Assembly: GCA_028714735.1 (NCBI GenBank)
Contig: JAQTLU010000001.1
Span: 248,001 to 312,000, forward strand
Origin: Gallionellaceae bacterium
GTDB lineage: Bacteria; Pseudomonadota; Gammaproteobacteria; Burkholderiales; Thiobacillaceae
Length of the DNA: 64,000 nt
Reading direction: 5' to 3'
The position numbers and the translations under genes are program-made. The notes under the pieces were generated by a model, which did no database searches, was not told the origin of the DNA, and saw only the letters and a program-made list of their open reading frames with translations. Shown piece after piece: positions 1 to 7,576 of this stretch (its first letter is position 1; each line of letters opens with the position of its first letter).

Positions 1-1142
1 CGCATCTTGGAGAAGATGCTGGAGTTTTCCGGCTCCTTCATGCGGGTGAGCACCGAGAATTGAGCCAGCATTTCCAGGGTGCCCGGCGCGCACGGTGACT
101 CGGACAGCGAGCTGTGCTGGAGTAGCTTCTGGTAGATCTTCACCTCCTCGGACACGCGCAGGCAGTACGGTACCTTGACGATGTAGATGCGGTCCAGGAA
201 GGCCTCGTTGTTCTTGTTGTTGCGGAAGGCAGTCCATTCCGACTCGTTGCTGTGGGCCAGGACGACGCCATCGAACGGGATGGCGCCGAAGCCCTCGGTG
301 CCCTTGTAGTTGCCCTCCTGAGTGGCAGTAAGCAAGGGGTGCAAAACCTTGATCGGCGCCTTGAACATCTCGACGAACTCGAGCAAGCCCTGGTTGGACA
401 GGCTGAGGCCGCCGGAATAGCTGTAGGCATCCGGGTCGTCCTGGGAATACTTCTCCAGCTTGCGGATGTCCACCTTGCCGACCAGGGAGGAGATGTCCTG
501 GTTGTTCTCGTCGCCCGGCTCGGTCTTCGAAATGCCCATCTGGCCGAGCACCGAGGGCCAGCGCTTGACCACGCGGAACTTGGTGATGTCGCCGTTGTAC
601 TCGTGCAGGCGCTTGACTGCCCAGGGCGACAGAACCTTGCCGAGATAGCGGCGCGGGATGCCGTATTCCTGTTCCAGTATCTCACCATCTTCGTCGACCG
701 CGAACAACGCCAGCGGCGAATCGTTCACCGGCGAGCCCTTGATGGCGTAGAAAGGTTCCTTCTCCATCAGGTGCTTGAGCTTCTCGGCCAGCGACGACTT
801 GCCGCCGCCAACCGGGCCGAGCAGGTAGAGTATCTGCTTCTTCTCCTCAAGGCCCTGGGCGGCGTGGCGGAAGTACGAGACGATCTGCTCGATGGTCTCC
901 TCCATGCCGTAGAAGTCCTTGAAGGCCGGGTAGACCTTGATCACCTTGTTGGAGAAGATGCGCGACAGGCGCGGATCCTGGCTGGTATCCACCATTTCCG
1001 CCTCACCAATGGCGGCCAGCATGCGCTCGGAGGCACTGGCATAGGCAATGCGGTCCTGCCTGCATATGTCCAGGTACTCCTCCAGGGAGTACTCCTCTTC
1101 CACCCGGCGATATCGTTCGATGTACTGGTTGAACAAGCTCAT
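1..1142 (-). CDS. prkA: PrkA family serine protein kinase, C-terminus cut by window edge
   Basis: AAA+-type serine protein kinase of the PrkA/YeaG family, which links nutrient or stress signals to phosphorylation of cytoplasmic targets. The first 380 residues are visible. The N-terminus reads MSLFNQYIERYRRVEEEYSL and a Walker A motif GPVGGGKS follows near residue 110. Family members are about 640 aa, so the C-terminal kinase-like part lies left of the window. The ATG at 1142 is preceded by GGGAGAAC at a good distance. The usual partners (YeaH/DUF444 and SpoVR) are not in view and may lie further left. The family call is firm; the substrate is unknown. Confidence 0.95.
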   Translation of the reverse strand, partial: MSLFNQYIERYRRVEEEYSLEEYLDICRQDRIAYASASERMLAAIGEAEMVDTSQDPRLSRIFSNKVIKVYPAFKDFYGMEETIEQIVSYFRHAAQGLEEKKQILYLLGPVGGGKSSLAEKLKHLMEKEPFYAIKGSPVNDSPLALFAVDEDGEILEQEYGIPRRYLGKVLSPWAVKRLHEYNGDITKFRVVKRWPSVLGQMGISKTEPGDENNQDISSLVGKVDIRKLEKYSQDDPDAYSYSGGLSLSNQGLLEFVEMFKAPIKVLHPLLTATQEGNYKGTEGFGAIPFDGVVLAHSNESEWTAFRNNKNNEAFLDRIYIVKVPYCLRVSEEVKIYQKLLQHSSLSESPCAPGTLEMLAQFSVLTRMKEPENSSIFSKM

Positions 1143-1371
1143 GACGTTCTCCCGGTTGAGGGCCAAAATTTGCGGCTCACCCATCCACAAGCAATGGATA
1201 TGCCAAAGTCAGACAGGTGTGGATTGGACCGCATCGGGCAGAAATGGTGCCTAGTACAAGCGGGCCACCCGCCAAGTTGGCGCATCAATGCACCTTATTG
1301 GTTCATGGCTGACCGAAGTGGCCGCTGGCCGGGCCAAACCTTGACTGCCGCCGGCACGGCTGGCGACAGGG

Positions 1372-1632
1372 TCAGGTGTACCTGATCTTCAGGGCCAGGA
1401 CCACCGAGGCCAGCGCCAGGGTGATGCCGTTGCCCAACATGATGGGCACGCTGCCCAGGATGATCCCGTAGGCCAGCCATAAGGCCACGCCCAGAGTGAA
1501 CAGCGCGTACATGGGCAGCGAGATGCCGGACAGGTCGCGCGTGCGCCACGATCTCCAGGCCTGCGGCACGAAGGCAATGGTGGTCAGGAAGGCGGCCGGA
1601 TAGCCAACCAGGTTGCTGAGTTCGGCGGACAT
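1372..1632 (-). CDS. SemiSWEET/MtN3-type sugar transporter
   Basis: Small 86-aa membrane protein of the SemiSWEET (PQ-loop) family, which works as a dimer of three-helix units to move sugars or related small solutes across the inner membrane. It shows three hydrophobic helices, the PQ signature in FVPQAWRSW in helix 1 (around residue 23), and an LSGIS stretch before helix 2. Length is typical. It lies upstream of prkA on the same strand with about 230 bp between them. I see no clear terminator or small gene in that gap. The substrate cannot be told from sequence. Confidence 0.88.
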   Translation of the reverse strand: MSAELSNLVGYPAAFLTTIAFVPQAWRSWRTRDLSGISLPMYALFTLGVALWLAYGIILGSVPIMLGNGITLALASVVLALKIRYT

Positions 1633-1666
1633 GATGGCTTACCTTTGAGCGACAGCTGCCATTTTC

Positions 1667-2812
1667 TCACGCCAGCATGGCCGGCAGTTGCTGGGCGAAT
1701 TGCAGGCGCTGCCCCGTCTCGCCGCCGCCCAGGGCAAAACCGAGCAGGTTGGATTCGCTGTCAAGGTAGCGCGCGATCAAACCCTTGTCAGTCGCTTCGA
1801 TCTGCCAACTACCGGCCGTACCCATCGGCGGCGGGGCCACCACCAACGGACTGGCCGGCGTCTTCACCACCACCGGCATGGCCGGGTAGACGATAGCCGC
1901 CTCCTCACCCGCCAGGACCGCCGCCAGCGTCCTGGCCTGGGCGAGCAAGGGCTGGACGAAGGGCAGTACCAGGCCTTCGACTTCGGCGCAATCGCCCATG
2001 GCGTGGATGTCCGGGTCGGAACTGCGCAGTTGCCGGTCGACCACGATGCCCCGGTTGACCGCCAGTCCGGCTGCCTCCGCCATGGCCGTGCGCGAACGCA
2101 GGCCGATGGCGGACAGGACCAGATCGGCCTCGACCCGGTGGCCGTCGTCGAGCGCCAGCGTGACGCCCTCCCCGGCCAACTCGATGTTCTTCGCGCTGCG
2201 GCCGAAATGCCAGACCACGCCGCGCTGAGCCAGGCCTGAGGCCAGGGCCAGTCCGACCTGCTCGGGCACCAGCCGGTCCAGCGGCCAAGGGCCGTACTGG
2301 ACCACCTCGACGGTGTGGCCGGTGGCGACGAGGTCGTTGGCGAACTCGCAACCGATCAGGCCGCCGCCGATGATGGCGACCCGCTTCTTGCCCACCAGGG
2401 CGGCACGGAAACGGGCGTAATCGTCGAGGTCGTTGACCGCATGGACCCGGTCCGTGCCGTCGCCGCCGAGTCCGTGCGGGATGGGGTCGGCGCCCAGGGC
2501 CAGCACCAGGCGGCCGTAGGGAATCTCGCCGCCATCGCTGAGCAGGCGTTTGCCGGCCCGGTCGATGGCGGTGATCCGGGTGTGGGTCAGGATCGTGGCA
2601 TTGAGCCGCAGCGCCACCTGCTCGGCGGTCTCCGAGGCCAGCTGCCCGGGGTCGCGCCTTTGGGCCAAGGCATTCGACAGGTTGGGCTTGGCGTAGACCT
2701 CGCCGCCGTCGGCAGTGACCAGCGTCAGCGGTACCGTGCCGTCGCGCTTGCGGATCTCCCGCGCCAGGCTGTACCCGGCAAGGCCGCTGCCGATGATGAC
2801 GATAGGGCTCAT
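1667..2812 (-). CDS. Rubredoxin reductase-like FAD/NAD(P)-dependent oxidoreductase
   Basis: A 381-aa pyridine nucleotide-disulfide oxidoreductase of the rubredoxin/NorW reductase type. It would pass electrons from NAD(P)H through FAD to rubredoxin. The FAD-binding Rossmann motif IIGSGLAGYSLAREI is at the N-terminus, a second dinucleotide motif IIGGGLIGCEFA lies near residue 150, and MGDCAEV (the conserved FAD-contact motif) is near residue 275. The start at 2812 has ACAGGAGAG upstream. It follows rubredoxin and rubrerythrin on the same strand, which points to a NAD(P)H to rubredoxin to rubrerythrin peroxide-reduction chain. Confidence 0.9.
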   Translation of the reverse strand: MSPIVIIGSGLAGYSLAREIRKRDGTVPLTLVTADGGEVYAKPNLSNALAQRRDPGQLASETAEQVALRLNATILTHTRITAIDRAGKRLLSDGGEIPYGRLVLALGADPIPHGLGGDGTDRVHAVNDLDDYARFRAALVGKKRVAIIGGGLIGCEFANDLVATGHTVEVVQYGPWPLDRLVPEQVGLALASGLAQRGVVWHFGRSAKNIELAGEGVTLALDDGHRVEADLVLSAIGLRSRTAMAEAAGLAVNRGIVVDRQLRSSDPDIHAMGDCAEVEGLVLPFVQPLLAQARTLAAVLAGEEAAIVYPAMPVVVKTPASPLVVAPPPMGTAGSWQIEATDKGLIARYLDSESNLLGFALGGGETGQRLQFAQQLPAMLA

Positions 2813-2828
2813 GGTGCTCTCCTGTCAG

Positions 2829-2852
2829 CCCTCGCCCGCATGCGGGCGAGGG
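2829..2852. repeat. 24-bp perfect palindrome
   Basis: Two 12-base arms, CCCTCGCCCGCA and TGCGGGCGAGGG, with no spacer, between the rubredoxin gene and its reductase. It resembles the widespread CCCTC...GAGGG palindromic units scattered between genes in proteobacteria. It could act as an mRNA processing or attenuating hairpin inside the operon. No T-run follows, so it is not a classic terminator. Confidence 0.75.
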
Positions 2853-2873
2853 GCCGGGGGTAAGGGGCGGGCG

Positions 2874-3038
2874 TCAAATCTCGACCATCTCGAAGTCGGC
2901 CTTGGCCACCCCGCAGTCCGGACACTCGAAGTTTTCCGGCACGTCTGCCCAAGCAGTTCCCGGCGCGATGCCATGTTCGGGATCGCCCTTGGCTTCGTCA
3001 TAGATGTAGCCACATACGATGCATTGATAGACCTTCAT
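2874..3038 (-). CDS. Rubredoxin
   Basis: A 54-aa rubredoxin, a one-iron electron carrier. The four iron ligands are Cys6 and Cys9 (CIVC) and Cys39 and Cys42 (CPDC). The loop between them carries the usual [11 protein letters not shown] stretch. The start at 3038 is chosen because AAGGAG lies 7-8 bases upstream and because it gives the standard family length. It sits between rubrerythrin and rubredoxin reductase, so it probably carries electrons from the reductase to the rubrerythrins encoded nearby, neither of which has its own rubredoxin domain. Confidence 0.97.
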   Translation of the reverse strand: MKVYQCIVCGYIYDEAKGDPEHGIAPGTAWADVPENFECPDCGVAKADFEMVEI

Positions 3039-3069
3039 TTTCTGCTCCTTCTCTCTCGATTGATGCGAC

Positions 3070-3543
<474 letters not shown>

Positions 3544-3656
3544 CTCGATCTCCTTGACTGGGCTCCGTGCATTCACGGCATGGAGGTCATCTTACGGATC
3601 GGGACTATATTGAACAAATTGATTGTCACTAAACAACAGATAGTAATTTTATATTG
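3544..3656 (-). promoter_or_regulatory. AT-rich promoter gap between oxyR and rubrerythrin
   Basis: This 113-bp stretch is clearly AT-richer than its surroundings and separates oxyR from the rubrerythrin-rubredoxin-reductase genes. It holds ATAG-N7-ATAT at 3640-3654, which partly matches the ATAG-N7-CTAT half of an OxyR site. A promoter for the downstream genes is likely; OxyR control is only a suggestion. Confidence 0.4.
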
Positions 3657-4592
3657 CTACCGCGAACCCGGCATGACCTTGCTGACACAGCCGAGGTCGG
3701 TCGCCAGCACGGCCTGGCGCACCGCCTCGATGGCCTTGGGGCGCGGGAAGCTCTTGCGCCAGGCGATCGAGACCAGGCGCGAGGGCGGGTTGTCCTTGAA
3801 CGGCCGCAAGGTGAGCAGGTTGTCGTCGACATAGTTCATCCGGGTCGCGGTGCAGGGCAGCACGGTGACGCCGACGCCGCTCGCCACCATGTGCCGGATG
3901 GTCTCCAGCGACGAGCTCTCAAGCGTCTTGGCCAGGCCGCCGCTGGCGGCGCGATTGAGACAGGGACAGGCCTGCAGAACCTGGTCACGGAAACAGTGGC
4001 CGGTGCCCAGGAGCAGGATGTTCTCGGCCTCCAGGTCGGCGCTGGTGACGGACTTTTTCTTGCGCAGCGGGTGCTCCGCCGGCAGGGCGACCTGGAACGG
4101 CTCGTCGTAGAGCGGCAGCGAGAGCAGGCCGGGGTCTTCCACCGGGGTGGCGACCAGCATGGCATCGATCTCGCCCTTCCTCAGCTTCTCGGTGAGCACC
4201 TTGGTGTAGTTTTCCTCCAGCAGCAGCGGCATCAGCGGCGCGGCGCGGTTCATCTTGGGAATCAGCCAGGGCAACAGGTAGGGCGCGATGGTGTAGATGA
4301 CGCCCAGTTTCAGCGGCCCGGCCAGGTCGTCCTTGGCGACCGCCGCCAGTTCCTTGATGCCGTCGACCAGTTCGAAGATGCGCGCGGACTGCTCGACCAC
4401 CCGCTCCCCGGCCGGGGTGATGGCTATCTCGCCGCCGCCGCCGCGCTCGAACAGCATGACGCCGAGTTCCTCCTCCAGTTTCTTGATCGCCACCGAGAGC
4501 GTCGGCTGGGCCACGTAGCAGGTCTCGGCGGCGCGGCCGAAGTGGCGTTCGCGGGCGACGGCGAGGACATACTTGAGTTCGGTGAGGGTCAT
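3657..4592 (-). CDS. oxyR: OxyR, LysR-type peroxide-sensing regulator
   Basis: A 311-aa LysR-family transcription factor. The N-terminal winged helix-turn-helix covers about residues 1-60 (MTLTELKYVLAVARERHFGR, then AAETCYVAQPTLSVAIKKLE), followed by the periplasmic-binding-like sensor domain. The peroxide-sensing signature GHCFRDQVLQACP carries the two cysteines that form the regulatory disulfide in OxyR. The gene is embedded in rubrerythrin, rubredoxin and ferritin-like genes, which fits a local peroxide regulator. It lies 27 bp downstream of DUF3501 and is probably part of the same transcript. No strong Shine-Dalgarno precedes the ATG. Confidence 0.95.
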   Translation of the reverse strand: MTLTELKYVLAVARERHFGRAAETCYVAQPTLSVAIKKLEEELGVMLFERGGGGEIAITPAGERVVEQSARIFELVDGIKELAAVAKDDLAGPLKLGVIYTIAPYLLPWLIPKMNRAAPLMPLLLEENYTKVLTEKLRKGEIDAMLVATPVEDPGLLSLPLYDEPFQVALPAEHPLRKKKSVTSADLEAENILLLGTGHCFRDQVLQACPCLNRAASGGLAKTLESSSLETIRHMVASGVGVTVLPCTATRMNYVDDNLLTLRPFKDNPPSRLVSIAWRKSFPRPKAIEAVRQAVLATDLGCVSKVMPGSR

Positions 4593-4619
4593 GGCGGCAT
4601 TGAACCACGAGCCCCGGTT

Positions 4620-5201
4620 TCAGGCGAGGTCCGCGGCCAGGGAAGCGCGCACCTCGCCGGGCACCTCGATATCGACCTCGTATTCGGGATGGTCGATCCC
4701 GGCCCGCAGGGGGGTGCCGGCCTTCACCGCCGCGCACATCGCCGGTGTCAGTTCGAAGCGCATGAAATGGACCGAAGAGGTCTTGTCCGGGCTGCTGCGG
4801 TCGAGATCCTCATTGGCGATCGGGAACACCTTGTCGTGGCCCTGGACGCGCAGCCAGACCCTGTCTTCGATGCCGACCAGTCTGGCCAGGGCCTGGCGCC
4901 GCTCTTCGGCGTCGGAATATTCCACCATGAAGGTGGCCTTCCAGTTGCTGCCGTCGGGGATGAGCGGGTTGTAGACGTCGAGTTCGTCCTGGATCAATTC
5001 CGGCTCGAACAGGCGCTCCAGGCGCAGCATCTCCTGGACCTGGTACTGCATGGTCAGGGCGTCCTCGAAATAGAGCGCAGCGTGCTCGCCCAGGGCCAGG
5101 CGGCGATGCTTCTTGTGCGCCATCACCCTGGCCCGGAACTCCGGGCGCGTCTGGGCGTACTTCTCCAGGCTGTACAGGTTTTCTCGGGTCAGGTGGTTCA
5201 T
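4620..5201 (-). CDS. DUF3501 family protein
   Basis: A 193-aa protein of the DUF3501 family, starting MNHLTRENLYSLEKYAQTRP. Its biochemical function is unknown. It has no signal peptide or membrane segment, so it is probably cytoplasmic. Family members are commonly found beside rubrerythrin and a heterodisulfide-reductase-like Fe-S protein, exactly as here, suggesting a shared role in peroxide or iron-sulfur redox chemistry. The start at 5201 is preferred to an ATG 7 codons upstream because GAGAGGT precedes it and because it begins the conserved N-terminus. It follows the ferritin-like gene by 17 bp. Confidence 0.88.
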   Translation of the reverse strand: MNHLTRENLYSLEKYAQTRPEFRARVMAHKKHRRLALGEHAALYFEDALTMQYQVQEMLRLERLFEPELIQDELDVYNPLIPDGSNWKATFMVEYSDAEERRQALARLVGIEDRVWLRVQGHDKVFPIANEDLDRSSPDKTSSVHFMRFELTPAMCAAVKAGTPLRAGIDHPEYEVDIEVPGEVRASLAADLA

Positions 5202-5218
5202 GTGAATTACCTCTCTTG

Positions 5219-5500
5219 TCACTCGTGCGCGATGACCTTGTCGGTGAACAGGTAGTCGCGCAGTTCATGGTCGAAACGGGGATCCTGGCGGCGGATCCAC
5301 TCCAGCACCATGGCCGCGTGCTCCTTCTCCTCGTCCCGGTTGTGGGCCAGGATGGCCCTCAGTTCGGGGTTGCTGCAGACGTCGACGCGCTGGTTATACC
5401 AGTCCACCGCCTCCAGTTCCTCCACCAGGGAGGCCAGGGCGCGGTGCATGTCGCGGGTTGCATCACTGAGTTTTTCTACATCTTCCTGATAGACAGCCAT
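5219..5500 (-). CDS. Encapsulated-ferritin-like (EncFtn family) protein without encapsulation tail
   Basis: A 93-aa two-helix ferritin-like protein resembling EncFtn, the iron-oxidising cargo of encapsulin nanocompartments. The helix 1 motif SLVEELEAVDWYNQRVD (residues 25-40) and the helix 2 motif NRDEEKEHAAMVLEW (54-68) carry the expected Glu/His iron ligands and the Trp-Tyr pair. Classical EncFtn continues past YLFT into a C-terminal shell-targeting peptide. This protein ends eleven residues after LRDYL, at KVIAHE, and no encapsulin gene is seen nearby. The start at 5500 is chosen because GAAGGAGA precedes it; an ATG five codons upstream overlaps that ribosome-binding site. Confidence 0.85.
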   Translation of the reverse strand: MAVYQEDVEKLSDATRDMHRALASLVEELEAVDWYNQRVDVCSNPELRAILAHNRDEEKEHAAMVLEWIRRQDPRFDHELRDYLFTDKVIAHE

Positions 5501-5522
5501 TTGCTTCTCCTTCAATGGGTGG

Positions 5523-6839
5523 TCAAAGCCCGTAGGCCTGTTTCAGCAGCGTGATGGGGTGTTCCGGCGCCGAGCCGTCGGCACGGGCATGGGCGATGTG
5601 ATGCCCGGCCATGGCGCAGTCGCTGCCGTAGTGGTCGGGTTGGGCCTGGTCGACCCGCGCCACCACCGGCTTGACGATCTTCATGGCGAATTGATGGAAC
5701 TCCTTCTTCACCGCATAAGTGCCGTCGTGGCCCGAGCAGCGCTCGATGATGTCGATCTCGGTATCGGGGATCAGCGACAGCATCTCCCGGGTCTTCGGGC
5801 CGATGTTCTGCACCCGCTGGTGGCAGGCGGCGTGATAGGCCACCTTGCCCAGGCCCTGCTTGAAGTCGGTCTTCAGCTTGCCTTCTTTGTGGCGCAGCAT
5901 CAGGTACTCGAAGGGGTCGTAGAAGGCGTTCTTCACCTTGATCACGTCCGGGTCGTCCGGGAACATCAGCGGCAGTTCCTGCTTGAACATCAGCACGCAG
6001 GACGGGATCAGCGCGGTCAGGTCCCAGCCTTCGTCGACCATCTTCGCCAGCACCGGGATGTTGGCCTCCTTGGCCGCGCGCACCGCCTCCAGGTCGCCCA
6101 GTTCCAGCTTGGGCATGCCGCAGCAGCGCTCCTTCTCGGCCAGGGTGACCGGGATGCCGTTGTGTTTGAACACGGCGGCCAGGTCCTCGCCCGGGCCGGG
6201 TTCGTTGCGGTTCATGTAGCAGGTGGCGAACAGGGCCACCTTGCCCTTGGTCCGGCCGGCCGCCTCGCCGACGGTATCGGCGGGCAGCCTGTCCAGCCGG
6301 CTGCGCAAGGGATGGCTGCTGAACTGCGGCAGCCAGGCCTGGCTGTGGATGCCGGCCACCGCCTCCAGGGCCTTGCGCGCCGGGCCGATCTGGTTGACCG
6401 CGTTGACCACCTGGGCGATCACCGGAATGCCGGCGAAGGCGCCGACCGCGTCGGTGCTGGTCAGGACCTTGTCGCGCAACTTGGTCTGGCCCTTGCGGAA
6501 ATGCACCGCCTTGGCGCGCAGCATCAGGTGCGGGAAGTCCAGGTTCCACTCGTGCGGCGGCACGTAGGGACACTTGGTCATGTAGCAGTGGTCGACCACC
6601 TGCCAGTAGGCCGTCTTGGCGACACCATCGACCTCCATGGATTCGGACTCGTCGACCAGGTCGAACAGGGTCGGGAAAGACTGGCACAGGCTGACGCAGC
6701 GACGGCAGCCATGGCAGATATCGAACACCCGTTCCATCTCCTTGAACAGGGATGCCTCGCTGTAGAAATCGGGGTTCAGCCAATCCAGGGCATGGCGCGT
6801 GGGCGCTTGCAGGTTGCCTTCCTTGACAGGCGTGGCCAT
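5523..6839 (-). CDS. Heterodisulfide reductase-related Fe-S protein with CCG domains
   Basis: A 438-aa cytoplasmic iron-sulfur protein related to HdrB/D, GlpC and GlcF. Near residue 42 is CHGCRRCVSLC and further on is CYMTKCPYVPP; together these look like two [4Fe-4S] clusters. The C-terminal half has two CCG-type segments: CYMNRNEPGPG...CCGMPKLELGD and HAACHQRVQNIGPK...CSGHDGTY, which in HdrB bind a non-cubane cluster. The start at 6839 follows GGGAGAC. It sits between a rubrerythrin and the EncFtn/DUF3501 genes, an association seen in other proteobacteria. The electron donor and acceptor are unknown. Confidence 0.9.
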   Translation of the reverse strand: MATPVKEGNLQAPTRHALDWLNPDFYSEASLFKEMERVFDICHGCRRCVSLCQSFPTLFDLVDESESMEVDGVAKTAYWQVVDHCYMTKCPYVPPHEWNLDFPHLMLRAKAVHFRKGQTKLRDKVLTSTDAVGAFAGIPVIAQVVNAVNQIGPARKALEAVAGIHSQAWLPQFSSHPLRSRLDRLPADTVGEAAGRTKGKVALFATCYMNRNEPGPGEDLAAVFKHNGIPVTLAEKERCCGMPKLELGDLEAVRAAKEANIPVLAKMVDEGWDLTALIPSCVLMFKQELPLMFPDDPDVIKVKNAFYDPFEYLMLRHKEGKLKTDFKQGLGKVAYHAACHQRVQNIGPKTREMLSLIPDTEIDIIERCSGHDGTYAVKKEFHQFAMKIVKPVVARVDQAQPDHYGSDCAMAGHHIAHARADGSAPEHPITLLKQAYGL

Positions 6840-6874
6840 TTTTTTGTCTCCCGGTCGATGCAAGGTAAAAGTCG

Positions 6875-6911
6875 CAAGACACAAGTGCATCCGGGAACGC
6901 CTTGTGTCTTG
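6875..6911. repeat. Inverted repeat between rubrerythrin and Fe-S protein genes
   Basis: A perfect 11-base inverted repeat, CAAGACACAAG at 6875-6885 and CTTGTGTCTTG at 6901-6911, with a 15-base spacer. It lies in the 119-bp gap between rubrerythrin copy 2 and the downstream Fe-S gene on the same transcript. It may be an mRNA hairpin that uncouples expression of the two genes, or an operator. No T-run follows on either strand. Confidence 0.7.
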
Positions 6912-6958
6912 AAACTTGTATCTCTGCACCCGGCGGACACGGTCCGCCGGGGCGGAAA

Positions 6959-7378
6959 TCAGGCGTCCAGTTCGTTCAACGCCTTCTGGTAGCGGTTGGC
7001 GTGCGAGCGCTCGGCCTTGGCCAGGGTCTCGAACCAGTCGGCGACCTCGTCGAAGCCTTCCGAGCGGGCATCCTTGGCCATGCCGGGATACATGTCGGTG
7101 TACTCGTGGGTCTCGCCGGCGACCGCGGCCTTCAGGTTGTCGGCGGTGGGGCCGAAGGGCATGCCGGTGGCCGGATCGCCGCACTGCTCCAGGTATTCCA
7201 GGTGGCCATGGGCATGGCCGGTCTCGCCTTCTGCGGTGGAGCGGAACAGGGCCGCCACATCGTTGTAGCCTTCCACGTCGGCCTTGGCAGCGAAATACAG
7301 GTAGCGGCGATTGGCCTGGGACTCGCCGGCAAAGGCGTCTTTCAGATGCTGTTCGGTTTTCGAGCCTTTGAGTTGCAT
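6959..7378 (-). CDS. Rubrerythrin (copy 2)
   Basis: A 139-aa ferritin-like rubrerythrin with the motifs [39 protein letters not shown] and [10 protein letters not shown], which supply the di-iron carboxylate and histidine ligands. Like copy 1 it lacks a rubredoxin domain. It is clearly different in sequence from copy 1, so the two are old paralogues rather than a recent duplication. It heads the minus-strand series rubrerythrin, Fe-S protein, EncFtn, DUF3501, oxyR. The upstream 198-bp divergent region carries OxyR-site-like boxes. Confidence 0.95.
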   Translation of the reverse strand: MQLKGSKTEQHLKDAFAGESQANRRYLYFAAKADVEGYNDVAALFRSTAEGETGHAHGHLEYLEQCGDPATGMPFGPTADNLKAAVAGETHEYTDMYPGMAKDARSEGFDEVADWFETLAKAERSHANRYQKALNELDA

Positions 7379-7434
7379 GGATGTCTCCTGAATGTATGTT
7401 GAAATACCGACCTTGCGGTCGGGGTGGATTCAGA

Positions 7435-7497
7435 ATAGTCCATCGTTATCCAAGGTCCCATTTGATTATCCAAATCAATCCGATAGATATTGGCTAT
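7435..7497. promoter_or_regulatory. OxyR-site-like boxes in divergent promoter region
   Basis: ATAG-N7-TTAT at 7435-7449 and ATAG-N7-CTAT at 7483-7497 match the half-site pattern of OxyR-bound promoters (ATAG-N7-CTAT, normally paired at a 22-bp centre spacing). Here the two centres are 48 bp apart and the sequence between is a poor match, so this is not a full four-part site. The location between rubrerythrin copy 2 and the heme sensor kinase, in an oxyR-encoding island, makes it plausible. Confidence 0.35.
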
Positions 7498-7576
7498 GGG
7501 TGACCCGCACGTTATCAGAACCCCAACAGGTCTATAACTTAAGCACTATCCAGTAATTCATAGGGAAAGGAATTCC

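Noticed and set aside
252-1385. Long plus-strand open frame opposite prkA
   Set aside because: It is the antisense shadow of prkA in high-GC DNA; the minus-strand translation is a clear PrkA.
3654-5255. 533-codon plus-strand open frame opposite oxyR and DUF3501
   Set aside because: Antisense shadow: low-complexity Gln/Gly/Arg/His-rich product with no domain, while the minus strand encodes recognised proteins.
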